This document shows positions 11,688-20,651 of a DNA stretch of 64,000 bases, piece after piece (position 1 is the first letter of the stretch; every line of letters begins with the position of its first letter). The notes under the pieces are model-generated. The model ran no database searches. It was not told where the DNA came from and worked only from the letters and a program-made list of their open reading frames with translations. The stretch is from positions 21,806-85,805 of the forward strand of contig CALSCP010002411.1 in NCBI GenBank assembly GCA_943704425.1, in the 5' to 3' direction. The DNA is from Ministeria vibrans ATCC 50519 (lineage: Eukaryota; Opisthokonta; Filasterea). Both the position numbers and the translations under genes were made by a program.

Positions 11688-12302
11688 ATGTTTTGTGTTG
11701 TAAGATACGGCGATAAGCAGGTACCATTTAAAGTGGTGCGTCGCCATGGTTACCAAGGATGTTTTAGTCTCTGTTGGTGAATCCACAGTGTAGTGTACCG
11801 GCGCTTCTTCGACACATGAAAGACAAATGCGGAGTGCCGCCAGAGATTGAGGTGCAAATGCAATGAGGACGGCACGGGGCGCAAATATGTCACGGCTAAC
11901 GTTTTGCAGATTGATCTTGCAGAAGAACAGACGGGCACAGTAAAGGATCTGCAGAACAAACGTGACTTGTACGCGGATGAAATGCTTATCACACGAACGG
12001 TATACGTGCTGGTGGCGGTTCAAGCACGCGACGAGGGCGGCGACGAAGAGACGCACCGCAAGAGCAAGAATATATTTTTGCCGCTCCTTGCTGACTACTC
12101 GCTCGCCTGTCGGCTCGACAAGGGCAAGGGGCGCGCTCGAAAACAACATTCGCATGGGCAGGCGTTTGCCAAGGACGGCAATGCCAGCGATGATTCGTCG
12201 TTTGCGCGCGGAACCCGTCGGTCGCGACCCTCTTCCTCCGTCTCAAGCAAACGACCTGCTTCGAAACATTCCACAAAGCAGTCTTCGCCAAAAAAGCAAT
12301 AG
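11688..12302 (+). CDS. CXorf65-like small protein
   Basis: Function unknown; the family is conserved in animals. Exons 11688-11720, 11768-11851, 11910-12302; 169 aa. Joined exons read MFCVVRYGDKQ, then SLLVNPQCSVPALLRHM, then IDLAEEQTGTVKDL, then TRTVYVLVAV. This follows the order of human CXorf65 (FIKHGDNQQ, NTNC, TRRKVGLP, IDLCDE-TG, TARxTYYVC). The tail is Ser/Lys-rich (KRPASKHSTKQSS) and may be a nuclear signal. Introns are very short (47 and 58 nt). The antisense strand has a hydrophobic open frame (11673-12155) which I judged a shadow because the plus-strand exons fit a known family. Confidence 0.75.
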
Positions 12303-12330
12303 GAGATCAGTGTATTTTGAGGGGAAGAGC

Positions 12331-13515
12331 TCACAGGTTGAGTGCCTCCGCTTCCCACGCCTTAACCTTCTTCATCTGCTGGTCGCCGAATCCAGTGTAC
12401 TAAAAAAAAGTACAAGAAGATAATAATTGTTATAATAATAATAATAATAATTATTATTATCATTTTGACTGGGGTTGTCTTATTTTTGGGATGGTGAGTC
12501 GTACAGCACTCTCAAACTTGTTTCGCAGCTGCTTCTCGCTGTACATGTCGGCGAAGAAGCGCTTGTAGAGCTGCGCGTCTTGGGCCTTGACCTGTCGATC
12601 TACTTGCTCATACGGAATTTCGGAGCGCAGGAGAGCATCCATCGACGCAACGACATCGGGGTAGGCGCTAGCCACGTTGTACAGCTCGTCGGGGTCTAAG
12701 TGTGCCAGGGAGAGTGAGAAGAAGAAAAAAAAAAAACAAGTAAGAAGAAGAAGACATTTCCAATTTATAAACAAATTTAATAAAAAAAAACAATTAAACA
12801 ACACGCGAGCGACAGACAGAATAAAAATGTCAATTACAAGAACTGTTTGGAAAATTGCTATACCAGTATCAAGGTTGAACAGTTGGGGGATGTATGACGA
12901 GTTGTACGCGTCAAGGTTGGTTCCAAAGGCAATGTACTTCCAGGGACCTTGGCGCAACATGAAGGAGCCCGTGTTTCCCATGTTAGAATGGTACTGGGCT
13001 GTGACAAAGGTGGGGCGCGCGGGCTGTGGCTGTCCGCGCGCCAGAGGCAGTAGTGAGTGCCCGACCAGCGATGGGGGCTGCGCACCGCCTGCCATGTCCA
13101 CCAGCGTCGGAAACACATCCAGGAGACTGCATACAGTGTTCAGACAGAGTCAGTCAATTTGTTTCTCTCTCATGGAATCATTTTGTTTCCCTCTGTGTCA
13201 GTGTACGTTGTAAGGTTTGTGACGAGCTTGTTTTGAGGAATGTCTGGACCCGCAATGATCAGAGGCACCCTCACACTCGCTTCGTAAAGTGAGTTCTTCC
13301 ACACTTGGCGGTGTTCCATATTCATCTCACTACAGACACGCACACACACATACACACACACACACGAGTTGATGCCAAGTAAATATTAATAGTAAGGGCA
13401 CGGTTGTGCACATCTCACAAACTCCAGACTCACCCGTGGTCCGACAGAAACACCACATATGTGTTGTTGAGGTGTCCGTGCTTCTCAGCCGCAGCAAGCA
13501 CTAGCCCCAGCATGT
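12331..13515 (-). pseudogene. ARSK: ARSK-like sulfatase, 3' half only
   Basis: C-terminal half of an arylsulfatase K-type lysosomal sulfatase. Exons: 13434-13515, 13207-13329, 12864-13126, 12505-12695, 12331-12399, all in phase. Visible: NNTYVVFLSDHG, EMNMEHRQVWKNSLYEASVR, VPLIIAGPDI, DVFPTLVDMAGG, GPWKYIAFG, DPDELYNVASAYPD. The N-terminal half, including the C-x-P-S-R formylglycine site, is missing. Upstream on the same strand lies a long CA repeat and then the 5' half of an unrelated gene (GUCD1). The first exon begins in phase 2 and cannot join the GUCD1 donor in frame. It is typed as pseudogene for want of a better class; an assembly join at the repeat is at least as likely. Confidence 0.75.
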
Positions 13516-13535
13516 CTGTACGAGGAAGAAGTGAG

Positions 13536-13588
13536 TACTCACACACACACATACGCACCACAAAGACAAACAAACACACACATACAAA

Positions 13589-13632
<44 letters not shown>

Positions 13633-13637
13633 CACAC

Positions 13638-13714
<77 letters not shown>
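13536..13714. repeat. long CA microsatellite at a gene-gene junction
   Basis: Roughly 180 bp of CA-rich sequence, nearly perfect (CA)n over the last 115 bp. It sits exactly between a 5' gene half and an unrelated 3' gene half. Confidence 0.95.
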
Positions 13715-13715
<1 letters not shown>

Positions 13716-13761
13716 CATTTAGTTTGAATGACGGTGTTTGAGGGTCGAGGATGAGGCGTAC

Positions 13762-14183
13762 TCTTCTTTGACCGTGATGCCTTTCTCATTGGCCACAGAA
13801 AAGAGACGTAATACTCTCTCCTCATCCATATCAAACTCCTTCTTGTAAAAGGCCTGCTCGGCGTGGCGCGAGTCGACGCCCACTGTTGTGGTGGAGTAGG
13901 AGAAGGGAACGCGAAAGCGATGCAGAACCAGAGCCAAGTCTATCGTCCAGATGCTCTTGTCCACTCCGAGGTCATTGCATGCAGCCAGCAAGTCTGGCTT
14001 TAGAACGTCTCGTCGCTTATTGAAGCTAAACGAGGCGAGCGTGTGAGCGTGAGCGGAGAACGAACATTATAATTGATACACAAGTGCCATTTGAAGAGAG
14101 GCCAGTCCACAGTCCCAGTCGCTGTGTTGCTGTACATGCGGCACATCCAATTGTACCACTTCGTCGCTTTCGGCTATCTCCAT
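13762..14183 (-). pseudogene. GUCD1: GUCD1 homolog, 5' half only
   Basis: Guanylyl-cyclase-domain-containing protein 1 family (C39-peptidase-like fold, function unclear). Exons 14080-14183 and 13762-14025, about 122 aa. Visible: VPHVQQHSDWDCGLASLQMA, KSIWTIDLALVLHRF, TTVGVDSRHAEQAFY, FDMDEERVLRLFSVANE. Human GUCD1 has the same order (DCGLA, SIWTIDLA, TLGVD, FYRKHFD). The second exon ends at a good donor (GTACGC) but the following exons (the DLCSSP/GHFIVLRGY part of the family) are absent. The next recognisable coding sequence on this strand is sulfatase. Confidence 0.75.
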
Positions 14184-14292
14184 CAATAAACAATCAAAAT
14201 TTTGTACAGAACACAGAGAATAGGATTTAGGCATTTCCCATTATTCAATATTCATCATTGATTATTCATTAACGGTCACTTTTTTATTAGTC
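14184..14292. promoter_or_regulatory. divergent promoter, GUCD1 / WD40 gene
   Basis: 109 bp between opposite start codons, AT-rich, rich in ATT(C/A)ATT words. The role is inferred from arrangement only. Confidence 0.45.
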
Positions 14293-16131
14293 ATGGATCG
14301 TCAGCGCAACGATTTGGAGCGTAAGGTGAAGGCCGCGAAGAAAAAACTTCGACAAATTTCTCGTCTGGAGGAGTTCGGTCTTTCGAATTTGAACGAGGAG
14401 GAAAAGATCAAGGTTCGTTCTCAATTGACAGCCGTCCTCTCTTGACCCGCTTCGCCTTTGCGCACTCTTATGGTTACAAACACATGATGTTCAGGTGAAT
14501 CAAAGGCGAGAATTTGAAGACTTGGTCGACGCTAGCGAGCAGAAATTGAAAAAGTTGCCACCCGCAAAACTGTCTCCTACTGCTGGTGCTGCTGGTGCTG
14601 CTGCTGCTCCTCTTCGTGTTGCTCATGCTGCTGTCTCTGCTACTGCTACTGCTGCTACTACTACTACTACCACTACTACTACTACTGATACTGCTCGTGC
14701 TTCTATTGCACCTTTGTCTCAAGCTCCCACCAAGAAGAAGACTGAGGCGCCTCCCGCCACAGCCACAGCCACTGCCGCTGCGCCTGCGAAGGGTTCCAAG
14801 AAGAACAAATCGAAGGAAGCGGCGACGGCGGCGGCGATGCCCGAGCATCCGTTTGTGTTCCCTGCTATCTCCGTGCGAACACTCGATGACGAGCACGACG
14901 ATGTGGTGCTCTGTGTCGACGTGCACGGCGATGTGATTGCGACCGGCTCTCGCGATACCTCCGTTAAATTGTGGTCGCTGCAAACCTGCCAGTTGGTGCG
15001 TCACTTGGGTGGCCACAGGGGTGCGGTGCACGGTGTGCGTGTTTTGGCGGACACGGGGATGGTGTGCAGTGCGAGTGCCGACTCAACGTTGCGCGTGTGG
15101 CAGTGCGAGACGGGCGAGCAGAAGCACGAAGTGTACGTGTACTCGCGTGTGTTGTGTTGCACTCATGTGCCCGACCACCCGACGCTTATCCTGTGCGGTA
15201 CCGCTGCAGGCAAAGTGCATTTTATTGACGCCACAAGCGGCATCAATGTACACACGCTCAGCGACGTGGTGAGTGGGCGCGTCACCGCGTGCGACGCCCG
15301 CGGGGAGCGCTTTGTCGTGGGAACGGCGCAAGGCCAAGTGGCGCTGTGCCAGATGGCGATTACGGGCGAGGGTGAAGAGGCTACCGTTGACGATACGCGG
15401 TGCGTGTGGGCGTTCAACGACGACACGTACATGGGCGACATCAACGACCTGCTCATGATGGACAACAGAGTGTTTTGGGGCGACGGCGACGGATGGAACG
15501 TCAAATGGTTGTTCCTGCAGGGCGACAACGACGACGTGCTCTACAAGGTCGCAAACCGCACAACTATGCGCGCCTATGGCACACAGAGCATGGCTCAGAG
15601 CGACGCTGCCGATGTCATTGCTAGTAGCTCAAGTGACCGAGACGGAGGCTACATCAATGGTATTATGATTTTATCTTCATCCTGCGTGTGGTTTGTGATT
15701 GCTGTGTGCCTGACGACGCGTTATTGTTACTCTTTTCAGTTCGACGTGGAAGCACCGGAGAGTATCTGTACACGCTGCGAACGCGCAAGACAGTGATGGC
15801 AATGGGGTACAATGACGACGGGAGTGCACTGGTGCTGGCTGGCAATGGGAGCGAGGTTGAAGTGGCGGTGTTTGGTGCGCAACGGGACACGCAGTCGAAG
15901 CGACTGGTGCGGTCGCGTGTGCTGATGAGCAATGTGGTATATGACAGTGATGATGACGATGGGGACGAGGAGGATGAAGACGAAGGCGAAGGCGAAGGGA
16001 AAGGGAGTGCGAAGGGAGAAAAGGAGGCGGTAGAGGTGCGAGAGGGAGGGCGGAGTGTGCTTGCGTCGGCGCTGCAGCAGCAGCAGCAACTACCCTGGTG
16101 GTCTCCCTCGAGCTGGTGTGCCATTCTTTAG
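14293..16131 (+). CDS. WD40-repeat protein
   Basis: Exons 14293-14412, 14495-15659, 15740-16131; 558 aa. The N-terminal 60 residues form a charged helix (KVKAAKKKLRQISRLEEFG) with the KKLRQIxxLE pattern also seen in PYM/eIF2A-type helices (inference). A low-complexity Ala/Thr/Lys linker follows. The beta-propeller has clear blades: VLCVDVHGDVIATGSRDTSV-KLW, GHRGAVHGVRVL, SASADSTLRVWQ, GTAAGKVHFIDATSG, RFVVGTAQGQVALCQ, and after the last splice GSTGEYLYTLRTRKTV. The C-terminus is acidic and ends in a short poly-Gln. I do not recognise the orthologue. Probably a scaffold; the start is the first ATG after the short divergent promoter. Confidence 0.8.
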
Positions 16132-16194
16132 TATATATTATAGTTTTTATTGATGTTAAACGGGTTTTTGTATGTGTGTATGTTGAACAATGAG

Positions 16195-17118
16195 CTATGC
16201 ATCTGGTTTGGTTCCGGTCAGAGCAAAGAGAGGCCAGTGGCCGCGCACTTCCGTCTCGGCGGTGGTGTTCGGCCCGAGTGCTTGTGCAATATCCTCGGCA
16301 ACCTTCTCGAGTGGGTCGGGTGTGTTGGGTTGGGCCTCGCGCAGGGTTTGGTAGGCCGACCACGACCGGAGATAGCCGATGAGTCCCTCAACAGTGAACG
16401 TCTGCAAACCAAAGCAACAATTAGTATTACTATGGACTGTTGTGTGCGCGATTGTCGTTTCGCAGTACCTTGTCAATAGTCGACTCGTAGCGTGCTGCGT
16501 CTGGATAGGGCACTTGGTCGAGTTTGGTGTACATGCTATCGATGTGGTGGCGCGCGGCCGCCCAGTGGCCCTTGAGCGTTTCGCTGTAGAAGTGATGCAC
16601 AATGCGTTGGACGCGCTCGTCATCCATCACGACATTGCCGTAGCCCACGACTGCGACAGCGCCCTTGGGCTTCAATACACGATCACACATGGCATAGAAT
16701 TTGGGCATGTCGAGCCAATGGGCCGCCTGAGCACAGGTGATGAGATCGCAGGAGCCGTCGGCGATCTCGCTGGGAAGTTCATCGACGCTTCCCACGTGAA
16801 ATGCAATGTCTAAGCACGATCATGTTTGAAAAAGCCAAAAATATAATAATAATAATAATAATAATAATAGTGAAGGCTACTGGGGTGTTTGGAGAGGGCA
16901 GCGTCTATTTGCGCCTGGCTCACGTCGACACCGATCATGGTGGAAAAGTGCGACGAGAGCGATTTCGTCAGTTGGCCCGACCCACAGCCCATGTCCATGG
17001 CCGCTGAGCGACCCGAACATAACGAGACCAGGTGTGCCACCAGTGATTCGGGGTAGGTAGGGCGGAACCGCGCGTACTCGGCGGCGTGACCGGCTTTGGC
17101 AAAGAGAGTCTTGAACAT
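16195..17118 (-). CDS. class I SAM-dependent methyltransferase
   Basis: Small-molecule methyltransferase of the yeast TMT1/CRG1 type. Exons 16881-17118, 16469-16809, 16195-16401; 261 aa. Motif I is MDMGCGSGQLTKSL, acidic motif II IGVDVS, then CDLITCAQAAHWLD and the post-motif GAVAVVGYGN. N-terminal YARFRPTYPESL is typical of the group. The start at MFKTLF is preferred; an in-frame ATG 35 codons upstream is possible but falls in AT-rich DNA. Intron 1 contains a TAA trinucleotide run. It ends 63 bp from the 3' end of the WD40 gene (convergent). Confidence 0.85.
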
Positions 17119-17331
17119 GAATGAATAGTAGTGATCACAATCTAAATTCTTAATTCTTATTACAAAGTCTGCAAACCATTTTATAAGGACGGTACCAAGT
17201 ACCAACTCAGTCAAGAAACGCAATCATAATATATATATATATTAAGTCATTATTGAATTATCATTGAAATACTTATAGTACACGAAGAGCAGAGCGGCCT
17301 TTCCTCCCTCTGATCACTTTCTTGAGTTTCT

Positions 17332-17844
17332 TTAGTCGAGCTCGTCTGAGCGTCCAAACTTGAAGAGTAGCGTCGAAAGAAAGATGCACAGGTTTTGCAA
17401 AAAGAGGGAAACGCCCGGCCAGAGCGGTCTACAAAACGTTGTGTATGTTAGTTAACATGGCTCGAGACACACGTCGTAATGAGTGACTGTGTGTGCTGTG
17501 TGTTTGTTTACCTTGGCACAGCAGCATGTTTGTTCCACGCAATGTACTCGGCAGCCATAACCCAAATACTGGATATGAGACCGCCAAAGAGAAGTCCAAA
17601 GCTCAAGAAGAAGACGACACGGGCGCCACAGGGCCCAAGACACCCGTCGGACGATTCAAAGAGAAATCGATTGGAGAACAAGTTCACCATGAATAGCGCA
17701 ATCGTCGAACACACGCCGCACACCCAGTAGGCACCGTTGCTGAACTTCGTGTCAGCAACATTGGAGTCGATCACGAACCACCAGCCGAGCGCAAACTACA
17801 CAAAGTTCAAATTTTCTATCGTCACACACATTGACCCACACACA

Positions 17845-17887
<43 letters not shown>

Positions 17888-18110
17888 GTGTGCACTCGAT
17901 CTAATAGAAACACATGACATAGCCAGCATACCAAGGCCCCAGAGAGAAGAGACATGATGGCGTTGCGTTGTTCTCCAAGATTTTCTAGACAGAGAATCAC
18001 TCAATTCGAACTTGTTGTTCGTCTCAAAATTTCTTACCCATAAAATTTCTCCAACAGCCACAACACCTGCACCCACAGTTGCACTTAACATCGTCACAGA
18101 GACCCGACAT
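17332..18110 (-). CDS. TMEM50: TMEM50 family four-TM protein
   Basis: Small ER/late-secretory membrane protein family (TMEM50A/B), role not well defined. Exons 18038-18110, 17932-17984, 17512-17795, 17332-17428; 168 aa (human 157-158). Conserved: LGEQRNAIMSLLSGAL, FALGWWFVIDSNV, YWVCGVCSTIALFMVN, GCLGPCGARVVFFLSF, LISSIWVM, WPGVSLFLQNLCIF, KFGRSDELD. The N-terminus is unusually Cys-rich (KCNCGCRCCGCW), reminiscent of the CSEC of human TMEM50. Intron 2 has a CT/AG microsatellite at about 17847-17884. Confidence 0.93.
17842..17884. repeat. CT microsatellite in TMEM50 intron
   Basis: About (CT)20. The plus strand is pyrimidine, so this is purine on the sense strand of the host gene. Confidence 0.9.
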
Positions 18111-18191
18111 GGTACAAATTACAAAATGAATTGATAATAAGAAAATAATTTTAATATTATTATTAATAGAGAATCGAGAGCAGTGAGGATC

Positions 18192-18260
18192 GGTAAGGTT
18201 CGCACAAACCTTACTTGGTAAGGTAAGGTTCGATCTTACCAAACCTTACCAAACCTTACT
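18192..18260. repeat. nested inverted and direct repeats upstream of TMEM50
   Basis: Contains the stem GTAAGGTT/AACCTTAC with a 6-nt loop, then TTGGTAAG...CTTACCAA (8-bp stem), overlapping a 10-bp direct repeat CTTACCAAAC. It lies 80-150 bp upstream of the TMEM50 start. Confidence 0.7.
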
Positions 18261-18365
18261 ACTTCTTTTTGTGTCAAAAATTACGATTTCTCTCTCTGTA
18301 GTTCGAGAGCTATTGTGTGAGTTGAGTGGGGTGATCAGTAAGTAACGATAAATTTGCTCTTCTCT

Positions 18366-18716
18366 TTATACAAAGAGCTGTCCTTTGACAACAAGTGCAG
18401 TCTCAGCGTGGATTTTCACTCGCTGTCTCTCCTCATCAACAATCTAATGAAGCAAGACACAGAAGTTTTAGGGCACAAAGAGTGACGAATACGTTCGTAC
18501 TACAGTCAAGTTTCCGCCTCTTTTTGAGCACTGACGGGCTGTCATTTGCGTTTTATCGAGTCTGCAACAAAACATAATGAGAACAGACAGATAAGTAATA
18601 GAATTTAACAGAAATTATAAAATGTCAATAATAATTAAGGACGTAGAAAAAAATACAACAATAATCATAATAAATGCACCACAAAGACACATATACACAT
18701 GTATTCACTCAAACAC

Positions 18717-18747
<31 letters not shown>

Positions 18748-19663
18748 TACGTGTACATACAAACATAGTGGAAAAAGAAACCAAACTGGTTCAACACACC
18801 TCTCTCGTGAAAATTACCGTGAGCGCCAGTAGTGGGCGAGCACCGAGTGCGCACTGCCCGTGACGGGGTCTTCGGGAATGCCGTTCCACGGACTGAAGTA
18901 GCGCGAGACAAAGTCAGGTCCGTCGAGCCCACCCGAGGCAGTGACAATGACTCCGCGCACAACAGAGCCATCGGAGACGGCAAGGAGTCGCGCACAGTCT
19001 GGCTGGACACGCAGGAGGGTCGAGAGCACGCCACCACTGCCACTCGCAGCAGCCTCGTCCAGGTGCAACACAAGCTTCTTGGTGCCTGCAGAGTATTCAA
19101 CCGAGCCAATGGCAATTGCACCGACAGTTGCTTGAATCACCGACTCGATCATTTCGTCGCGTGCTGTAACACAAGAAAGGACTTTCATCTTCACGATTTC
19201 CTGAGCTGGATCGGGTCGTACCCATAGGCGTGCATGGATTCAACGGAAGTTCAATGCACACGCTGGTCAACCCGACACGCCAGGCCTTGAGCGTGCCACT
19301 GAGCGTGTCGAACGAGAGCTCATCCGATGTGTTTCCGGCGTGGAAAAACAACGTCGCCGCTGCCGCAATTGTCGCATGGCCACACAGATTGACTTCACAC
19401 GTGGGCGTAAGCCAGCGTAACTTGAAGTGCGAAGAGGCGGTGAACGAGTCCGAAGCACTGCGCAACGAGATGAATGCTATACAAAAAGCATCCAGCGAGA
19501 CTCAGTGCACCTCAAACCAACTCATCCACTCACCCGTCTCCGACAAGTTCATTTCCGCCGCAATTTTCTGCAGCAATGAGTCTTCCAAAGGCTGCTCGAG
19601 GAGCACGACGGCAGCAGGGTTGCCACTGAAGGGCGCATCGGCAAAGGCATCGACCTGCCGCAT
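18366..19663 (-). CDS. PBLD: PhzF/PBLD-family protein
   Basis: Phenazine-biosynthesis-like (diaminopimelate-epimerase fold) isomerase family; cellular substrate unknown. Exons 19534-19663, 19222-19476, 18818-19163, 18501-18561, 18366-18443; 289 aa, matching human PBLD (288). Visible: VDAFADAPFSGNPAAVVLL, the catalytic-Glu motif MNLSETAFIS formed across splice 1, WLTPTCEVNLCGHATIAAAA, IPEDPVTGSAHSVLAHYW, CSKRGGNLTV, RVKIHAETALVVKGQLFV. The last two exons are separated from the rest by a 256-nt intron with TG-rich repeats. They were found because their reading continues the family C-terminus. A plus-strand open frame over them is therefore antisense. Confidence 0.92.
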
Positions 19664-20113
19664 CGCTGATCAGTCTACTCACTTGCAATGTCTTTTTGTT
19701 ACTTGAAATAGAGGCAACGACATGGTAGCAAAGCGACACGGCGCAGGCGGACACCCGTACACACACACTCTCTTAAAAGATAGAAATGAAAAGTAGCTTT
19801 TCTATTTATTTTTTAGACGTGAACTCCAAGCATCAGAATTTCGCAGTGAATGAAGACAGTGTGAAGAGAGCGATGAGCGAACGGCCCACCGTAATCAGTC
19901 GTCACTCGTCAGCCGAAAACCCATCAAGACAGTCTGGCCCGGCTATGAGAGCGGGTGGATCGACGTGAGATTGTCTGATTCTCTCGACTCGACGGGGGGA
20001 AGGTCCCAGTCAAAATGATTAATTCTTATCACCTACTTACCCACTTAAACTATTCTTTCATTTCTTTGTTAGTCTTTTCCCTCTCGAACTTCTGGACCGC
20101 TCCCTCTATCGCC

Positions 20114-20557
20114 ATGATCATGATCTGCCCCTTGAGGCTTGTCCTCATTGCGCTGGCGTGTATGGCAAGCATTGCGGCGCTCTTCTTTGCACTCCCACCG
20201 CACGTCCGCGACAGTCTCTGGCATTACGCGTGGCCCTTTGGTCGACGCATTCCGTCGAGCTCTTCATCATGTGCTACCAACGACACCCTCCAACAGCAGA
20301 GTCACGCGAAAAAGGTTCCGACTTTTCTTTATTAACTTTTATTGTTTCGCTCTTTTCATATGTCTCTCCTTCAGAAGCAAGCGTTTGCTGATGCCAATGG
20401 CGAATCCCAAGAAGCACGCGATGAGGCAACTGTAACGCGTGCCACGCGCGTCCTTCAGCTCGCCGTGGTGGCACTTCTCGTCTTCTTTCACTTTGAACTC
20501 TTTTCCAATGGAATGCTCTGTCGCGCGACCCGTGAGGCGCTTCTTCACCTCCTGTAG
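20114..20557 (+). CDS. small two-TM protein, unidentified
   Basis: Exons 20114-20314 and 20375-20557 (60-nt intron), 127 aa. One hydrophobic segment at the N-terminus (LVLIALACMASIAALFF) and one near the C-terminus (VLQLAVVALLVFFHFELF), joined by a polar Ser/Gln-rich loop. There is a good donor (AAG|GTTCCG) and acceptor (CTTCAG). I recognise no family. An exon candidate at about 19874-19960 joins only in another frame, so it was left out. The start codon is therefore uncertain. It converges on the NF-kappaB gene. Confidence 0.5.
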
Positions 20558-20651
20558 AGTAGTGTTCCCATCCTCCTTTGTATTCCTGCTGTAAATATTC
20601 TTTCATGCAACATAAATCATCCCAATTCATACACTAAATGATTATGATTTT

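Noticed and set aside
11673..12155. Hydrophobic minus-strand open frame that looked like a membrane protein
   Set aside because: The plus strand carries three phase-consistent exons matching the CXorf65 order over the same DNA.
13515..13762. GUCD1-sulfatase fusion gene
   Set aside because: Donor and acceptor phases are incompatible, so an in-frame fusion protein cannot be made with the exons seen.
18285..18480. Plus-strand exons that could be spliced into a helical peptide
   Set aside because: The minus strand encodes the conserved C-terminal exons of the PhzF/PBLD gene in the same place, with good splice sites.
20158..20391. Alternative frame of the two-TM gene joined to an upstream exon at about 19874
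   Set aside because: It yields a Cys/His/Arg-rich sequence without protein character, whereas the chosen frame gives two clean TM helices.
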